Under the pieces are notes generated by a model. The model saw only the letters and a list, made by a program, of their open reading frames with translations. It searched no databases and was not told the DNA's origin. From Daphnia carinata (taxonomy: Eukaryota; Arthropoda; Branchiopoda; Diplostraca; Daphniidae), in NCBI RefSeq assembly GCF_022539665.2, contig NC_081337.1, positions 2,084,679 through 2,148,678 on the forward strand: a stretch of 64,000 nt of DNA. The letters run 5' to 3'. Below are positions 33,824 through 46,112 of this stretch, in pieces. The translations under genes were made by a program, and so were the position numbers. Each line of letters opens with the position of its first letter. The first letter of the stretch is position 1.

Positions 33824-34372
33824 CTTGATTGTTATTCGTTGCTGATAGTTGTATGAGCAAGTACAACATGAGTGCAACTGGAAAAGTTATTTATGCACTA
33901 AAAAGTAAGAAAAATTTAATAAATATTTCTGGTGTGGCCGTTGTAGTATTTTATTAAATGAACTATATTAGATATAACATATTTAATGGTCCCCTGCAAT
34001 TTAAATTAAAATAGGATAAAAGATAAATGTTTGGTGAACCATTTAAGTTATGAGTTAACACCATCGGCTTTTTACAAAGAGAAATGGATATAAGCCGACG
34101 CTCTTACGCAACATGTTGCCTACCGGATTGGAGGCATATCGTTCCTATTGGAACAAAACAAAATAAAATAAATAGGACTATTTCTAAGGAGAAATAGGAC
34201 TGATGCCGAGGAGAAATAGGACTGCTGGCATGGAGAAATAGGACTGTCCAAAAAGTTTTAAAAAGTCAGTCCTATTTCTCCCAGTCCTATTTCTCCGGTA
34301 GAAATAGGACTGGAAATTTTCAGTCCTATTTCTCCAGTCCTATTTCGTTTCAGTCCTATTTCACCGCCAATC

Positions 34373-36434
34373 AGCAATATACATTTCCGACTTTTCCCCC
34401 TCAATAAGTTATATTACTTTTATTTTGTCTTCCATTGATAGACTTTTTCCTTGCTTTTTTTACTAGAACGAACATGTCCTAAGCAGGATTTCCCATTTCA
34501 TGAACAGTTACAAACAAAAAGTAACACAATAAATATTTTCATTTTATCGTTTCCAGCCCGAATTACTTTGCCGCCCAATTATTTAAAATTGGATCACTGA
34601 ACCAGTTCATACAATTCCCTGAAATTACTAAAACCCATTAGCGTAATATTTGTTAGCATGTTTTAAAAGTGCACCCCATTGTTTCTCGCTACCGAAACGC
34701 GAATTATTGTTCAAAATACGGCCAACGGCGACGCTAAAACACTGCAAGGAAAAATCGGTTCGATAACCGAGCCGGTTCTATAGCTAGGCGGTTCTATAAG
34801 TGAACCGGCACTGTACTGACAACTATCTCACCAGCAAGAACGTATTTTACTTCATCTCGCGCCCCTCTTTTGCATTTCAGGCTTCATCCTCACCAGGCAA
34901 GTAACATACCCCTATTGCCTGATTTTCTGATCCAGTCTCGAGAGGCTATATCCAATTGATACGCATTGTAAGGTAGACAGAACTGGACAATGGCGAATGG
35001 CAAAACAGTAATATACGAATAGCTGAAGAATTGCACAAAACGAAAAAAACCATACAAAAGCTACCTACATGCTGTGCAGGTTGATTTCATATGTCTTGTT
35101 TTCTTCCAGTCATGTTGCCGAAATGTGTAATCATTTCTGATGATGTTCTACCCAAATTACGCTGGAAAAATCACTAGGAAACATAAATACCTGCAAATCG
35201 AAAAATATTAATTTCCTACACTGCAAAACAACTTCGAAGAAGACTCACAATATACCAACGGAATCTCTATTTTCGCCTCCTACTCTTGCTGTTGTCATAT
35301 GTTCCGCTGTTGTCTGATGCATAAGAATATACTCCTTGATTGCGCGCAATGGTAGTTTCACGATTTTCAACGGCATACCGCGTAGTTGAAACCGCGTAGT
35401 TGAACCGAATCGAAATCTGATCATAATACTATTTCTTAAACTAGAAAGATTGTTGCCTCAAAGAAAGTGTACCTGTCCTATAACGGAAATAATGTATATG
35501 AAAAATGTTATCAATATTATGTAATCTTAACAAAATTGCTTCATGATGGTAATTTCATATGATGCCGAATATGATGGGTGTACAATTTTTAATAACTGAC
35601 TTTGGGCACAATGGACAAATATGGGTCGAAACTTTTGTGAACATGAATTATTTACATTTCTTGTGTGCTATCTGTTTCTTCTCCTGCGACCATTTCTTAA
35701 TCGTTTCGTTCTTCTTTCCCTTGCCACTTGCCAGATTGAAACAATTAGTTTTCTGTGAGCATTAGTTACGTTTGCTTCTTCTTGGAAGATGCACAACGAT
35801 CAATGTAAATAAAACATTCATTTTTTCTAAATGCCCAAATTTTAGAATGTCATCAGCCTAGTGAATATGGCAATGTACGTTGAATGAAAAAAAAATCATC
35901 ATAAAGAATTTTGCACTATTTTACACCATGATTATCAACTATTTGACGCAGTTGTTCAACCAAATTGTCATACAAACTTTGAAGAGGCTCCCTTTAAAAA
36001 TTTCCGTCATGGCGGCTTTCACAGTGTACTACAGATATTGATTCAGGCTGATGGCTTTCCATCGCGGTAATTCATTTAACGATTTTGGCTTTCACGTGAA
36101 ATTACAAAGAATAAAATTGGCACCTCTTACCAATAGGACCGATATGCGATCCGATATGCATGAATCCAAAGCCACAAAAGCTTTCTCATCTCAAGAGCTT
36201 TCTCACACCAAGGAACGCGAAGTGCATACAGTCAACGGCAAACGAGCTAATCATGTCGATGCCTAATTCTACTAAAATAGATGCACTATTTTGGTGACCA
36301 TTTTGAGATTTGTTTTCATGGAATTGAGGCGGAGCCGATGTTTCTAACAGTACGCCCTGTACCGCCCACTTTCCGTAAACTTCACACTTAGGGCAACTTT
36401 CATAGACTGTATAAATTTTAATACATTTTTTCAG
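34373..36434. other. Unassigned AT-rich DNA
   Basis: There is no recognisable gene or element. It holds a short tandem CCGCGTAGTTGAA pair at about 35375-35406 and a Glu/Lys-poor 71-codon ORF at 36051-36266 that I do not recognise and do not call as a gene. Confidence 0.4.
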
Positions 36435-36547
36435 GGCAATTGCTGAGCATCACAGGTGAATCCAACGACCAAAATTTTAATTATTTTCCCTTTACGGCAA
36501 AAACCGGTACGCTGAAGTTGAATGAACTCATTGACGCAATCTTCAAG
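36435..36547 (+). other. Exon-like open stretch, unknown protein
   Basis: This 113-bp segment is framed by a polypyrimidine acceptor (TTTTTTCAG) and a donor (AAG|GTAGGC). It is open throughout in one frame with ordinary protein composition (TGESNDQNFNYFPFTAKTG). No protein family is recognised. It may be a lone exon of a host gene or of a dead element. Confidence 0.3.
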
Positions 36548-36930
36548 GTAGGCCTAGTCGTATGCGTTTTTCGGCTTATTTTTAACATGATAAAGCCCAA
36601 ATAAAAACAGGGGTTAGTTCCCCATTTCACTATTAAAAAATCTGGAACCCTTTGCTACCGGAGGCACGTCTGTGTTCACCGTAAAGCACCTAGAACTCTT
36701 TCAACTTGAATTTTAAAAAATGCGAACTGTATTTGCTTAACATAAAATGTCACGAGCAAGCCTGAAGTGAAATAATGGTCTAGCTCTATTACTCTAAGAA
36801 CGGTTAAGGATAATTCTGCACGTTTACTCGGCTCCAATTCCGAGTAATATTCACGACTCGCTCAGAATCAACAAAAAGATTCCATAAAATCTCTCCTGAT
36901 TTATCCAACCAACAACGTGGCTTACTGTTT

Positions 36931-37161
36931 TTCTCCAGCCAGAGCAGCCACTGTTAATGACTTAAATGATTTAAAAAACAGCCAACATGCCTTCCTCATT
37001 TACAATTACTCCCATCTTTTTCTGGAAGCCCGCTTTCTTGCTTTCATTTTTGGCTCGAGTCTTTTGACAGTATAGTGGATGGCCCAGGGTGGTCTGAAGA
37101 GAAGACTATTCAGAGGCTGCGAGCAAAATTAACAGATAAGGTCTTTGCAGCTATCCAAATG
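36931..37161 (+). pseudogene. Diverged gypsy gag relic
   Basis: It aligns by eye with 1966-2200 of the gypsy gag core: the Ala-Thr-Val-Asn-Asp-Leu start, the GSGWS-type motif and the LRAKL motif have counterparts. Frameshifts and stops are present. It is a much older relative and not a copy of the first element. Confidence 0.6.
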
Positions 37162-37169
37162 TAAAGCAT

Positions 37170-38700
37170 TCTCCTCGTTGGGTGAATGACTTTACGGATA
37201 TTAAGACAAATTTTAAATAAAGAACTCGCGAGGAATTTTAGCCACAACGATAAATATATTCTCTAGGTTAGGTCATTATAATACAAATACGGAAATAAAG
37301 TGGTGTGATGTGGATTACGTGTATGAGCGTCGCCCGTGCAGAAAATAAAAAAATGTGTTTTAAGTGGCGTGATGTTTATAACGTATGGCTGCGTCGCATG
37401 TGTGAGTCATCTGGCAGGTGTTTATCTAGGTCATCCGTGTTGCACATATTGTGTTGCAATTGTAAAGTATACATTACCTGGACAATTAATAAAGATGCGA
37501 AGAAGGGAAATATATCGAAGATGTATATTTAGTTTCGTTACATTTATTTCACCCACCACGAAGAAGTTTTAACAATTATTGAGAAAAAAAACCATATCAA
37601 GGTGTCATCTTTTAAGTGTTGTGTAGATTCGTTGAAAATCCGATTTGTTTCAGCATTGTATATGAAGGAGAAATCATGTCAAGCAGAACAAGTTCAACCA
37701 AGGCGTCCAAAAGACTTTTTGTATCGTTTCACACGTTTCGTATAAAATCCGAAACTGCTCAGCTGATTTTATTATTTTCTTTACACTAACGTTTTCAATG
37801 TCCACCCTTGTAGTATGCACCCTTTAGTGGCTGATTTTTTTTTTACTCACTTAAATGCATAAGAAAAAGAACTAAAATTTAAGTAGCTCGCAGTGGATCT
37901 TTTTATTTGATAAATTTTTCAAAAAATGGCCGGTTTCCCTACGTTAAAAGTTTTTTATATTAAGTTCATACATGCTAATTGATTATTAACGTGTTTCTAA
38001 CTTACTACCTTCTAAGCGCCTTTATCGAACTTCAGAAGTAAAACGTTTGTTCTAAATATCAGAACATGTACACCTTCGCTCTAAGTTACATGCTCCCAAT
38101 CATTTGTACACAATGAAGACCTCTAGGGAAAACAATGGAACTCAACTAACGGAGCTTCAACAACTCCGGGAGCTCCTCCAATAGAGACTCATCGAACTTG
38201 GTTTCGCAGCGGTGTTTCATACTGAATATACATTATACAAATATAAATTTCAACAATCTAAAGAACAACCGATAACATAACACAAAGTATTTGAAATACA
38301 TCTCAATTACTTTTCCCAGTAGCCAGCCCAAATGATGTCTCTGCACTCAGAATAGTGTCACACTGGACTTTACTTTGTTAATGAATTTGATTGAATTTTA
38401 AGAAAGAATACAAGACATAGCAGAAATGAGGAATAACTACACTTTTACTTAACCTGAACGTGAAGAGAACTGTAGGAGAACTTGAAGAACACGGGAGAAC
38501 TTAAGAACTAACTTAGGGCTAAATATGTATGGGCTTTTATACCCTCGTGAAGGATATACGCCCCATCTCTAGGGTTTCGTGAATTCTAGGGATAACTATC
38601 TGTTACTGATTATCGGCGTGTTGCAACATCTTCTTTTCAAGGGAAGCTGTGTTGCAAGCAATTCAAAAGTTGGTTGTCACGTCTTTTCAGAAATGACAAC
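37170..38700. other. Unassigned AT-rich DNA
   Basis: A ~75-bp imperfect direct repeat lies at 37298-37430 (GTGGTGTGATGTG and GTGGCGTGATGTT parts); the short ORFs across it (37305-37572) look fortuitous. Around 38450-38640 a TTTTATACCCTCG box and AATAAA-poor sequence could be a lone LTR, but I find no partner. Confidence 0.3.
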
Positions 38701-38724
38701 CACGTCACTATTTTCTCCTCGCGA

Positions 38725-39126
38725 CAATAGAATTTCATAAGCTGGCTGGGTTGCCTGGTGTCCTAGGTGTTTTGGATGGAACGTATATAAATATCAAACT
38801 TCAGAAAGAAATCTGAAAAACTATAATAATCGTAAGTTTTCTCATTCGCTTATTCTGCTTGCTGTTCGTCCATCGTTCAGTCAGTTATACGTTTTTTGGT
38901 TTTCTGGCAAGTGCTCACGATGCTAGAGTTTTTCGATGCTGACTTAGGAGCTATTATTTCTGAAAATTCTTATTCGCTTTTGCCAAATCGTTCAATCAGT
39001 TACACGTTTGCTGCATTTTTTGGAAGTGCTCATGGTGCTAAAGTTTTTTTATGTTTTGATTTAAAAGCTATTACTTCTGAATATCCTGAGTCGCTTTTCC
39101 CAAACCCAGAATTTCAGATTTTGTGA
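38725..39126 (+). pseudogene. PIF/Harbinger transposase relic
   Basis: Positions 38730-38817 encode FHKLAGLPGVLGVLDGTYINI, the first catalytic-Asp motif of Harbinger (DDE_4) transposases, ending in a stop. After an intron-like gap, 38890-39126 encodes two tandem versions of an SAHDARVF-like motif (the family has GSxHDSxVF), separated by ~125 bp. It is broken and partial, with no inverted repeats identified. Confidence 0.55.
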
Positions 39127-39129
39127 GAC

Positions 39130-40009
39130 TCGGCGTTCCCGTGTACCCCACATATTATTCCTGTGTCTAATGCAACAATTGGAACTTGCGTTTTTGTTTA
39201 TTGTTTCGGGGTTTCAAGTTTATTTTAAAATTGGCACCAACACATTACAAAAATTTGCACATAACTAGTACATGTGATGGCTACAAGAGAACTCTCTTTT
39301 GGGAAGCTCGGGTGGGGTTTTATACTGCGTCTTGGCTTGGGGACGCTAAGGTTAGCGTGGGCAATAAAGCAGCGAAACGGTGTCAAAAAGGGAAACGAGG
39401 TTAACAGATGAGCTTGGTTTCGTTGACACCTCGGTCAACCGGAAGAAGGTAATAAAACGGGAGATCGTAGAAAAAAGGTCGAGTGAGGTGGGGAGATAGC
39501 AGAAGGCAATATGCGGGTCTTCCAACTAACTTAATTTTATCTTGAAGTTCTTAAACTAAGCCCAGGTTTGCTAACACAAAGAAAAAAGTGATTTTGAAAG
39601 AAAATGGTCAAAAACACGCATTATCGTTGAACATACGTTGATTTAAAAAACACTTGACGCAGGTTATAATATGTTCATGCCCATGTTCCAAAAGCTGTAT
39701 GGATAACACCGTGTTGATGTGCATTATATAACTTTCTAATAGACAGTGGTGAAAGGATTGTCAGTTACCGATTGCAACAAGAAACTTACCATGAGAAGCT
39801 CGATACAGGTGTTTATGACTGGTTTCATATGCAATTAGGCTTTCAAAAACGAAACATCACGGACGTGATGGACAACCGTGAAAACCCCAACATAGAATAA
39901 CCAACATACTTGGTTACAAGCAATGTATTTTCTATTACTGCAAAGATGTTTTATAAAATGTTGTACGACAAACGACGTTAATTGGTAATAGTCAGTAAAA
40001 TTACATGCT
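39130..40009. other. Unassigned DNA
   Basis: No gene is recognised. A TTTTATACTGCG box at about 39318 and a GC-richer stretch to 39500 could be part of an old LTR; there is no second copy in the window. Confidence 0.25.
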
Positions 40010-40014
40010 TACCC

Positions 40015-40530
40015 TATAAGGGGAAACCGGACCCATCTTGGACAGTTTCGGTTTTACTCCATTATCTACCACCCCACTTACGCGAAATTTCGAAAATTTG
40101 TTCGAAAATGAATTTAGAACGTTTCCGACACTTAACATTTTTTTTCAAAAATGTTATGTAAATTTTTTAGAATTTATAACGCTTTTTATTTAACGGTGAA
40201 CTTGGGGCGAATCGGGGTGACTTTGGACGGAACACTGTCCCACATAGATCGGGTCAATAGAGCTAGAATGAGTTTTATTAAAATTTTACTTTTCTTTCTG
40301 TTTTCTTGCTGTTAACTTAGTGAACAATTAAAATGCCGTCTTTATAAAAGATTGCCTGAAATAAAAGACTTTTATTATCCCTGATACATTTTCATTTTAC
40401 TGATAGAGCAGACATAGGAGGAGGTGGAGCAAACACAATATCGATAATTTGGTTATTTTGATTTTTCAGTTGATATCCTTGATTCTTTATTTGTAATGTC
40501 GTGGCTGCGTCAGCTGACGAAACTTTGAAA
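40015..40530 (+). repeat. Dispersed repeat, copy 1
   Basis: It matches 58447-58930 in the same orientation over ~500 bp. Shared phrases include CAGTTTCGGTTTTAC, TTTTTTAGAATTTAT, GGAGGAGGTGGAGC and ATCGATAATTTGGT. Divergence is clear, so it is an old family. There is no coding capacity and its ends are not defined. Confidence 0.7.
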
Positions 40531-40539
40531 ATGTGAGAA

Positions 40540-42015
40540 GTTATGAAAATACGCGTAATTCACACATGCCGTTTCTACAACTTGGCCCTAAAAACAGTTT
40601 TTGCAGTAAAACTAGTGTGTTGATAGTTAAGTGACTAATATTATTTTGACGTCATCATCAGAAAATCACCGATAAGGAACAAAGAAAAATACAGACTTTT
40701 CTCTTTTTTAAAATAACTCAATAAATAATTTAGAAACCAGACTCAAACTTTAACACTATTTAAAAAACCTATTTCGAACAAAATGTATAAGTATTATATT
40801 TTTATTATGATTACTTATATTTTTCGCGGCACTGTACAACGTGGTACGGTGTTCAAGATGGGTTCGGTCTTCCCTACTGTAGGTTGAATGATTCTACCGA
40901 ACTATCTTGTCGCTGCAGCTTTTAATCAAATAAAACCAACTAAAAAAATCACTACTAATACACTACGTTAATTTAGTTAAAATGATATGGATAAGCTGAA
41001 ATCTTTAAAAAAAATTCTTCAAACAACTTTATAGGAATTATAAGAAAAAACTGAAATAGCGTGGTCACGCCGTAAGCCATCATTTAGCAGAACACGGTAT
41101 TCGAATGTTTGTTGACTAGCATGCTACTCAACAACCATTGGCACAAAACAAATGAAAAAATAGTGCAAAATTCCCTGTTCTTAGGCTAATGATCAACCAA
41201 ATTTTCATTAGCGTGCGCACCGATTTTATCGCTCTCATCTATTAGTCCTCGCAAGACATCCGACGCTGTATGAGCTCCTGATAAAAGGCGCGAAAACGAT
41301 GGGTGTTCGGACACTAAGGAGACAATTCAGACACCTACTCCAATTATACGTCAGTCATGCTACAACAGAAAACTAAGGTGAGACCTGAAAGTGATTTGTG
41401 GAAGAATTTGTTGCCTAAGAAACGTTGATTTCTTAATACGGTAGCTAAGTCAAAAACATCTATTAGGTACAGTAATAGTAATCTTGATATGTAATCTTAT
41501 GGCCCGTGGCGATGGCTGATAGGCACAAGTCCCATGGTTTGAACTTTAATAAAACATAACATTAACAAAATATTTTCCAGGTGGGTGCAGCATTTACCAT
41601 CTAGTTCAGAATCAGCCACTAGGCGTCTTTAGCTATGACGACCATGTACCACAAACAGGTTTCACCCGAAGGTGTGCCGTTAAACGGAGAGTTGCTTCCC
41701 CTCCCTTGTACAGTTGCTGTATGTATGTTGCTGAAAAATCTGTCAGGTACGGCCCAAGGTTTTTAATATATATTTTTTGTGGTTTTGGCGCTAGGGGGCT
41801 CGTAAGGCATACTTTGAAATCTACGTTTTCCGCAAACCACACATCCGAGTCCTAAATCGCATAGCAGACGGTCTTAGCTATATGTCAAAACGTCAAATGT
41901 CAAAAATATATTAAGTGTTAAGTGCATTTGTTAAATGGCTATGGTGGATATCAATACACTTTGAAGAAGAAAATTAATATTTAATCTTATTTTCTGTTCT
42001 TCTATTGGGATTTAG
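40540..42015. other. Unassigned AT-rich DNA
   Basis: No gene, array or inverted repeat is supported. A stretch at 40830-40920 resembles part of a prokaryotic-type 5S rRNA (minus strand) but is not called. Confidence 0.3.
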
Positions 42016-42103
42016 ATGGGGAAGCTGTGATGTAAGAATAGCTATACTAGGACAGCAATTAATAGTAAAGGATGAGTACGTTACATCACAACTATATGCA
42101 AAG
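42016..42103 (+). other. Exon-like open stretch, unknown protein
   Basis: This 88-bp segment lies between an acceptor (GGGATTTAG) and a donor (AAG|GTATTT) and is open in one frame. The predicted peptide contains WGSCDVRIAILGQQ and ends SQLYAK. The composition looks like real protein, but no family is recognised and no neighbouring exon could be tied to it. Confidence 0.3.
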
Positions 42104-42766
42104 GTATTTTATTTTGCTCAATGTGAAGAATAATTGCATTTTGCAAAAGGTGAATGATGCCCGCTATCATTGAGTTGCAAATGTGGGAATGCAAACTAGG
42201 CTTATAAATTTTCTTGTTTTACAGGCATTTGTGTTTGTGTAGTTCTGAAGTCTTTTCATAATGAACTCGTGATAATTTATTGTTTCAAAAAATGTTTTAT
42301 GAAACGAAACCTGTTTTAAATGTTACATAATATTTTCTAAGCTTTGAAACAGAAGTCAAGAATAAAATTTTTTTTTTTTATTTTCGGTTGTTCAGGAAAC
42401 AAAATAAGACAAACGAAAGGTCAAGCTTCTTGGCCGAAATCCATTTAAAGGAAACAAACAGAGTAAACGGCGAAATAACCAAATAAATTAAGTAAAGACA
42501 TATGACAAAAAAATTTCCGTTTCCGATACGGAGTTCAAGTTAAAGTGAAAAAGAAGTTAAAAGGTCTCTCCAATACACGTCACTATTGTTTTTATTTTCC
42601 CAAAATCTTTCGATGAGGGCCATAAATCTTCTTTGTTTCCTGGCTGTTGCGCATTATAAGAAATTGTTTTTCCGAGATCCAACCAGATTTTTCAAAATAA
42701 CCAAAAATCCCTGAAATTTTCCGACCACGGATGACGCATAACCTTTTCTTTCCCCCCTGACTCACT

Positions 42767-42951
42767 CTTGCAGTGCATCCCTGTTGTCTGATGATTTTCC
42801 GTCCGTGAACGTAATACTGCGAATTTTGAGCTCAGCAAGCTGTTCAGGACCAAATTTGCCGTTGAACAATTCGATGATGTTACTGGATAATTGCCTACTC
42901 GACAAATAGATCCTATTCCGCCAGTCGCTGAAAACCAAGCCCACAGGAACT
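42767..42951 (-). other. Exon-like open stretch on minus strand, unknown protein
   Basis: On the minus strand, acceptor TTACCTTTTAG is followed by an open frame with FSDWRNRIYLSSRQL and FNGKFGPEQLAEL, ending at CAAGA|GTGAGT (a strong donor) or at the TGA inside it. It is probably a fragment of a host gene or of an old element; unidentified. Confidence 0.3.
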
Positions 42952-43339
42952 AAAAGGTAACAAAAAATAGAAATTTTTATGTTATACATTAGTAAAGCAT
43001 GGTCATCTATAATATTTATGAGTTGCCCATTCATCGAGGACGATTTCTCGAAGACTTAAAGTGAAAGGGATTCACGGGAGAATTGCTGTAAAAAAAAATT
43101 CTTTACAGAAGCCCAAAAAAATGCAAGATTCGCAACGGAATTCGTCAATTAAGATGTAGATTGGTGGGCAAAAATGACATTTAGTGATGAACATACTTTT
43201 GGATAAAGAATTTATTAGTTTCATTTTTCGTAATTTTGATTCTATATTTTTATTTTCGTTTAACAGTTACCACGAATGTGGTCGTGCCTTCGTTTATCGA
43301 ACGAATGGAACGAAGCTCAACCCTAGCCCAGACATCCCG

Positions 43340-43690
43340 CGCTGATCATGTTCCGATGTCGATCGGATCGGCGATCAAATTTTGCCGATCATTTCTACCG
43401 ATCATTTCTGTGCGCCATCTAATGATGAAAATTCACACTGTTTAACGAATGTAGCATTGGCTGTCACAGCCGCAATCACTGACGGCCATTGAGGGTTAAC
43501 ACTAATGTTGGCAGCTTCGATCAATTGGCATTCGACAGAAATAGTAGTGAAAAAGAGCCACGCGACTGCAAAATCTAGAGCTAGATGGCGAAAAATTTGA
43601 TCGCTAAAAACGATGGGATCGCGATCAATTTTTGGGATTGCCGATCCGATCTTCGATCTTTCTTAAAAGATCAGGGGTCGCCAAATTCTC
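43340..43690. repeat. MITE-like inverted-repeat element
   Basis: GATCGGATCGGCGATC on the left (43361) and its near complement (GATTGCCGATCCGATC, 43636-43651) enclose ~270 bp, with further paired GATCG motifs. There is no coding capacity. The exact ends and target duplication are unclear. Confidence 0.5.
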
Positions 43691-43822
43691 GCAAAGACCA
43701 TGGGTTCCCGCTCAGAACTAGTCATAGCTGTTGATGGCGACTGGACTAAGTATTAGATTACTATGTTTTGCTGAAAGTATAATAAAACGGATTTTGGAAA
43801 TTAACTGGTTGTATTCACATTA

Positions 43823-44017
43823 TGTCGAAAATCTAGAACTCGGACGCTTTACGCGCCCCCCCCCTTTTTTCCCCTTTGTCTCCCCTTTTTTCTAATCATC
43901 AGTCGACGTCCTGCTGTTTCACCCGACTTACGTTCAGTGTTGCTCTCGTCCACTCATCTCAACATTTTCTATTCGTGAGTTGTGTTCGCCTCGAATAAAC
44001 TTAGTGAATCTATCACA
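43823..44017 (+). repeat. BEL-2 5' LTR, shortened
   Basis: It begins TGTCGAAAAT like the 3' LTR, and shares GAACTCGGACGCTTTAC and the long stretch from GTCGACGTCCTGCTG to AATAAACTTAGTGAATCT. About 55 bp near the start and ~20 bp near the end are missing relative to 47395-47662. Confidence 0.8.
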
Positions 44018-44238
44018 CATCACAGTCACCAGTGACTGTCCACACATCTCGTGTTTTGTCTCTCGTGTTTTGTCCCTCGTGTTGTCACTCGTGGCTGCAC
44101 ACAGCACTACCCACGCCACTACGCAAAGGCTTAACTCGTGGCTGTCTTGCAATTTTTTTACTCCTGTCCGAAATATCTCTTAGTTGTTGTGGCAGTTCCA
44201 CCGCCCAACGTGGTAGTAATCGTTCAGCTGCTACACGT

Positions 44239-44776
44239 ATGGTGAACAAAATGGATGACATTGTTGCTAATAATGATCAAACTAGAGTGCAGAAGATTGA
44301 TGAGCTTCGAAGGAAACTTGCCGATCTGGTGACGAAAATTGCGGCTATTAAAGCCCTTGACGATGCCCTTTCTATTGAAACGGATCCAGCAGATTTAGAA
44401 GCAGAGATGAGCGGCGCTGATAACACCAACCGAATTCTTCGTGACGCCAGAGACAACTTCGAATTTCAATTGTCAGCTTCCCAGTCTGAAGAAGATGCTG
44501 CTACAGCTGCGCTTGCTCCTTAACTTCCAGTCGTTCCTGTCGCGCCTAGTCAGTCAGCCAGGCCCTTCCAAAATTCGATTTACCTGTTTTTAAAGGAGAC
44601 ATTCTTCTATGGTCCAGTTTTTGGGACGTATTTGAAACAGAAGTAGATGCCAAAAGCTACAGTGGCGCCACAAAATTTAATTTCCTTATTTCCAAGTTCG
44701 AAGAACCGAAGAATGTAGTTACTGCTCATTTCAAGGCTCTCATCAATCTGCCCGTTGCAGCTTCAACCCGTAGCAG
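44239..44776 (+). pseudogene. gag: BEL-2 gag, N-terminal part
   Basis: From the ATG at 44239 it reads a coiled-coil-like region (44239-44523), then a stop. In a different frame from 44565 the BEL capsid region continues (LPVFKGDILLWSSFWDVFE, and the KFNFLISKF motif) until the insertion at 44780. The gag then resumes at about 46113. Confidence 0.7.
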
Positions 44777-44779
44777 TCT

Positions 44780-46112
44780 ACCCAGACAACACGCCTGGTT
44801 TTTTCCGGGATAAAAGCCGTCTTTTCGAAAACGTCATGTAGGACCGGGAAAAGAGAGCTTTTATCAGGCCCGACTGGTTCTTCTTTGCCAAAACGTGCGG
44901 TCCGAAGCGCAATAAAAGAAACGGATTTAATCGGGCCCAAACAAGGAATATTCCACGACCCTACGCGGTTTAAAACGCTGTTAAAAAGACAGTTTTTTCG
45001 GGCCGAAATCAGGCTTTTTAACCAAAACACACATGGTCTGAAACCCAGACAAAACGCCTGTTTTTTTTCGGGATAAAAACCGTCCTAAATACATTATATA
45101 GGACCTGAAAAGAGAGCTTTTTTAGGCCCAAACTAGGTCTTCTTCACCAAAACGTGCGACCCAAAGTGCGTGCACAAAAAGAAACCGTTTTTATCAGTCC
45201 CAAACTAGGCATATTTCACGACTTTACGCGGTTCGAAACCCTGTGAAAAAGACGGATTAATGCCTTATCAAATAGCTTACGATAATCAAGCTATTGAAAT
45301 AATTGTAAGCTAGAAAAAAGTGAGGAAAATATTTATATTAATTTAGCATAAGAAATGCTCAAAATAAGCATTAGTTATGATAGGACTTAAATATCAAATA
45401 ATTCATTTCCTTAAAAAATTTGCAAATCATACTTAAGTTTGGAATCTAACAAAATTTTGCATTATTGGTTTAATTACTTTTGAGGGAACTAGAGTTTACC
45501 TTAATTTCGACTACATCTTTATGTTTTTTAAATCCTGTATGGGATCTGTTGTCGAAAAAAAAACGACACACAACAAGTTAAAAGCCGTAACGTCGATGGC
45601 ACTGGAATCTTCTTGGCGTCAAGTGTATCACTCGTTGATTTCAGCAACAATTTATTGTTGCGCCCAAACGTCTGGAACTACTAGTCCAAACGTCGATAGC
45701 CAGATGTACTTTCGTCGTGAACCAGATGTCCAACTGTCGAGGAACAAAAGTCCTAGTGCCGGGAAACCTAGAGTCCTTTTGGCAACTAGCCCAAAAGACT
45801 CTGTCCCAGACCCGAGTTCGATTTAAGGCACAGAATCCTTTTTTGCACTTTGCCTTTAACGTTATGTACAAGCAGCCAAAAAACTATTATTGGCCCAATA
45901 AAAGACGTCTTTAGGCCCGACCAAAAGACGTCTTTGGGCCCACGTCACCGTACAAAAAACCTACAAACGCCCTTTTTTATCCCTGGTTTGGCGGTCATAA
46001 ATACCAGAATTGGTCGCCTTTCTGACCATTCTGGGGCGTTTTTAATACGGTAGGCACAGTCCCATTGACTAGGACAAAAGACGTCTTAAAGACGGAACGG
46101 TGATGTCTGGGT
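44780..46112. mobile_element. Non-autonomous DNA element inside BEL-2 gag
   Basis: The ends ACCCAGACA and TGTCTGGGT are inverted. The flanks TCTA and TCTG hint at a short target duplication. The left part contains a ~270-bp imperfect tandem duplication (44781-45049 and 45050-45260) rich in TTTTTCGGGATAAAA and GGGCCCAAAC-like motifs; the right part has GACGTCTTT repeats. No protein is encoded. The class is unknown. Confidence 0.55.

Larger units (their letters stand above)
30467..34372 (-). mobile_element. MULE-type transposon, copy B
   Basis: The ends are the same GGTAGCCGG and GATTGGCGG tips as copies A and C, but the flanks (GGTGTTCC left, AGCAATAT right) do not match, so there is no target duplication. 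It is the near-identical reverse complement of copy C. The terminal inverted repeats are ~640 bp with alternating GAAATAGGACTG motifs. It carries the minus-strand transposase exons at 32297-33340. The left flank is satellite and the right flank is unrelated DNA. Confidence 0.88.

Noticed and set aside
37305-37572. 75- and 78-codon overlapping ORFs
   Set aside because: Both lie across a small direct repeat, lack any domain and show no splice or start support.
40830-40920. Minus-strand resemblance to prokaryotic-type 5S rRNA (AACCCATCTTGAACACC-like core)
   Set aside because: Only the loop B/helix III region looks similar; closing helices are not evident. A covariance-model search (5S family) would decide.
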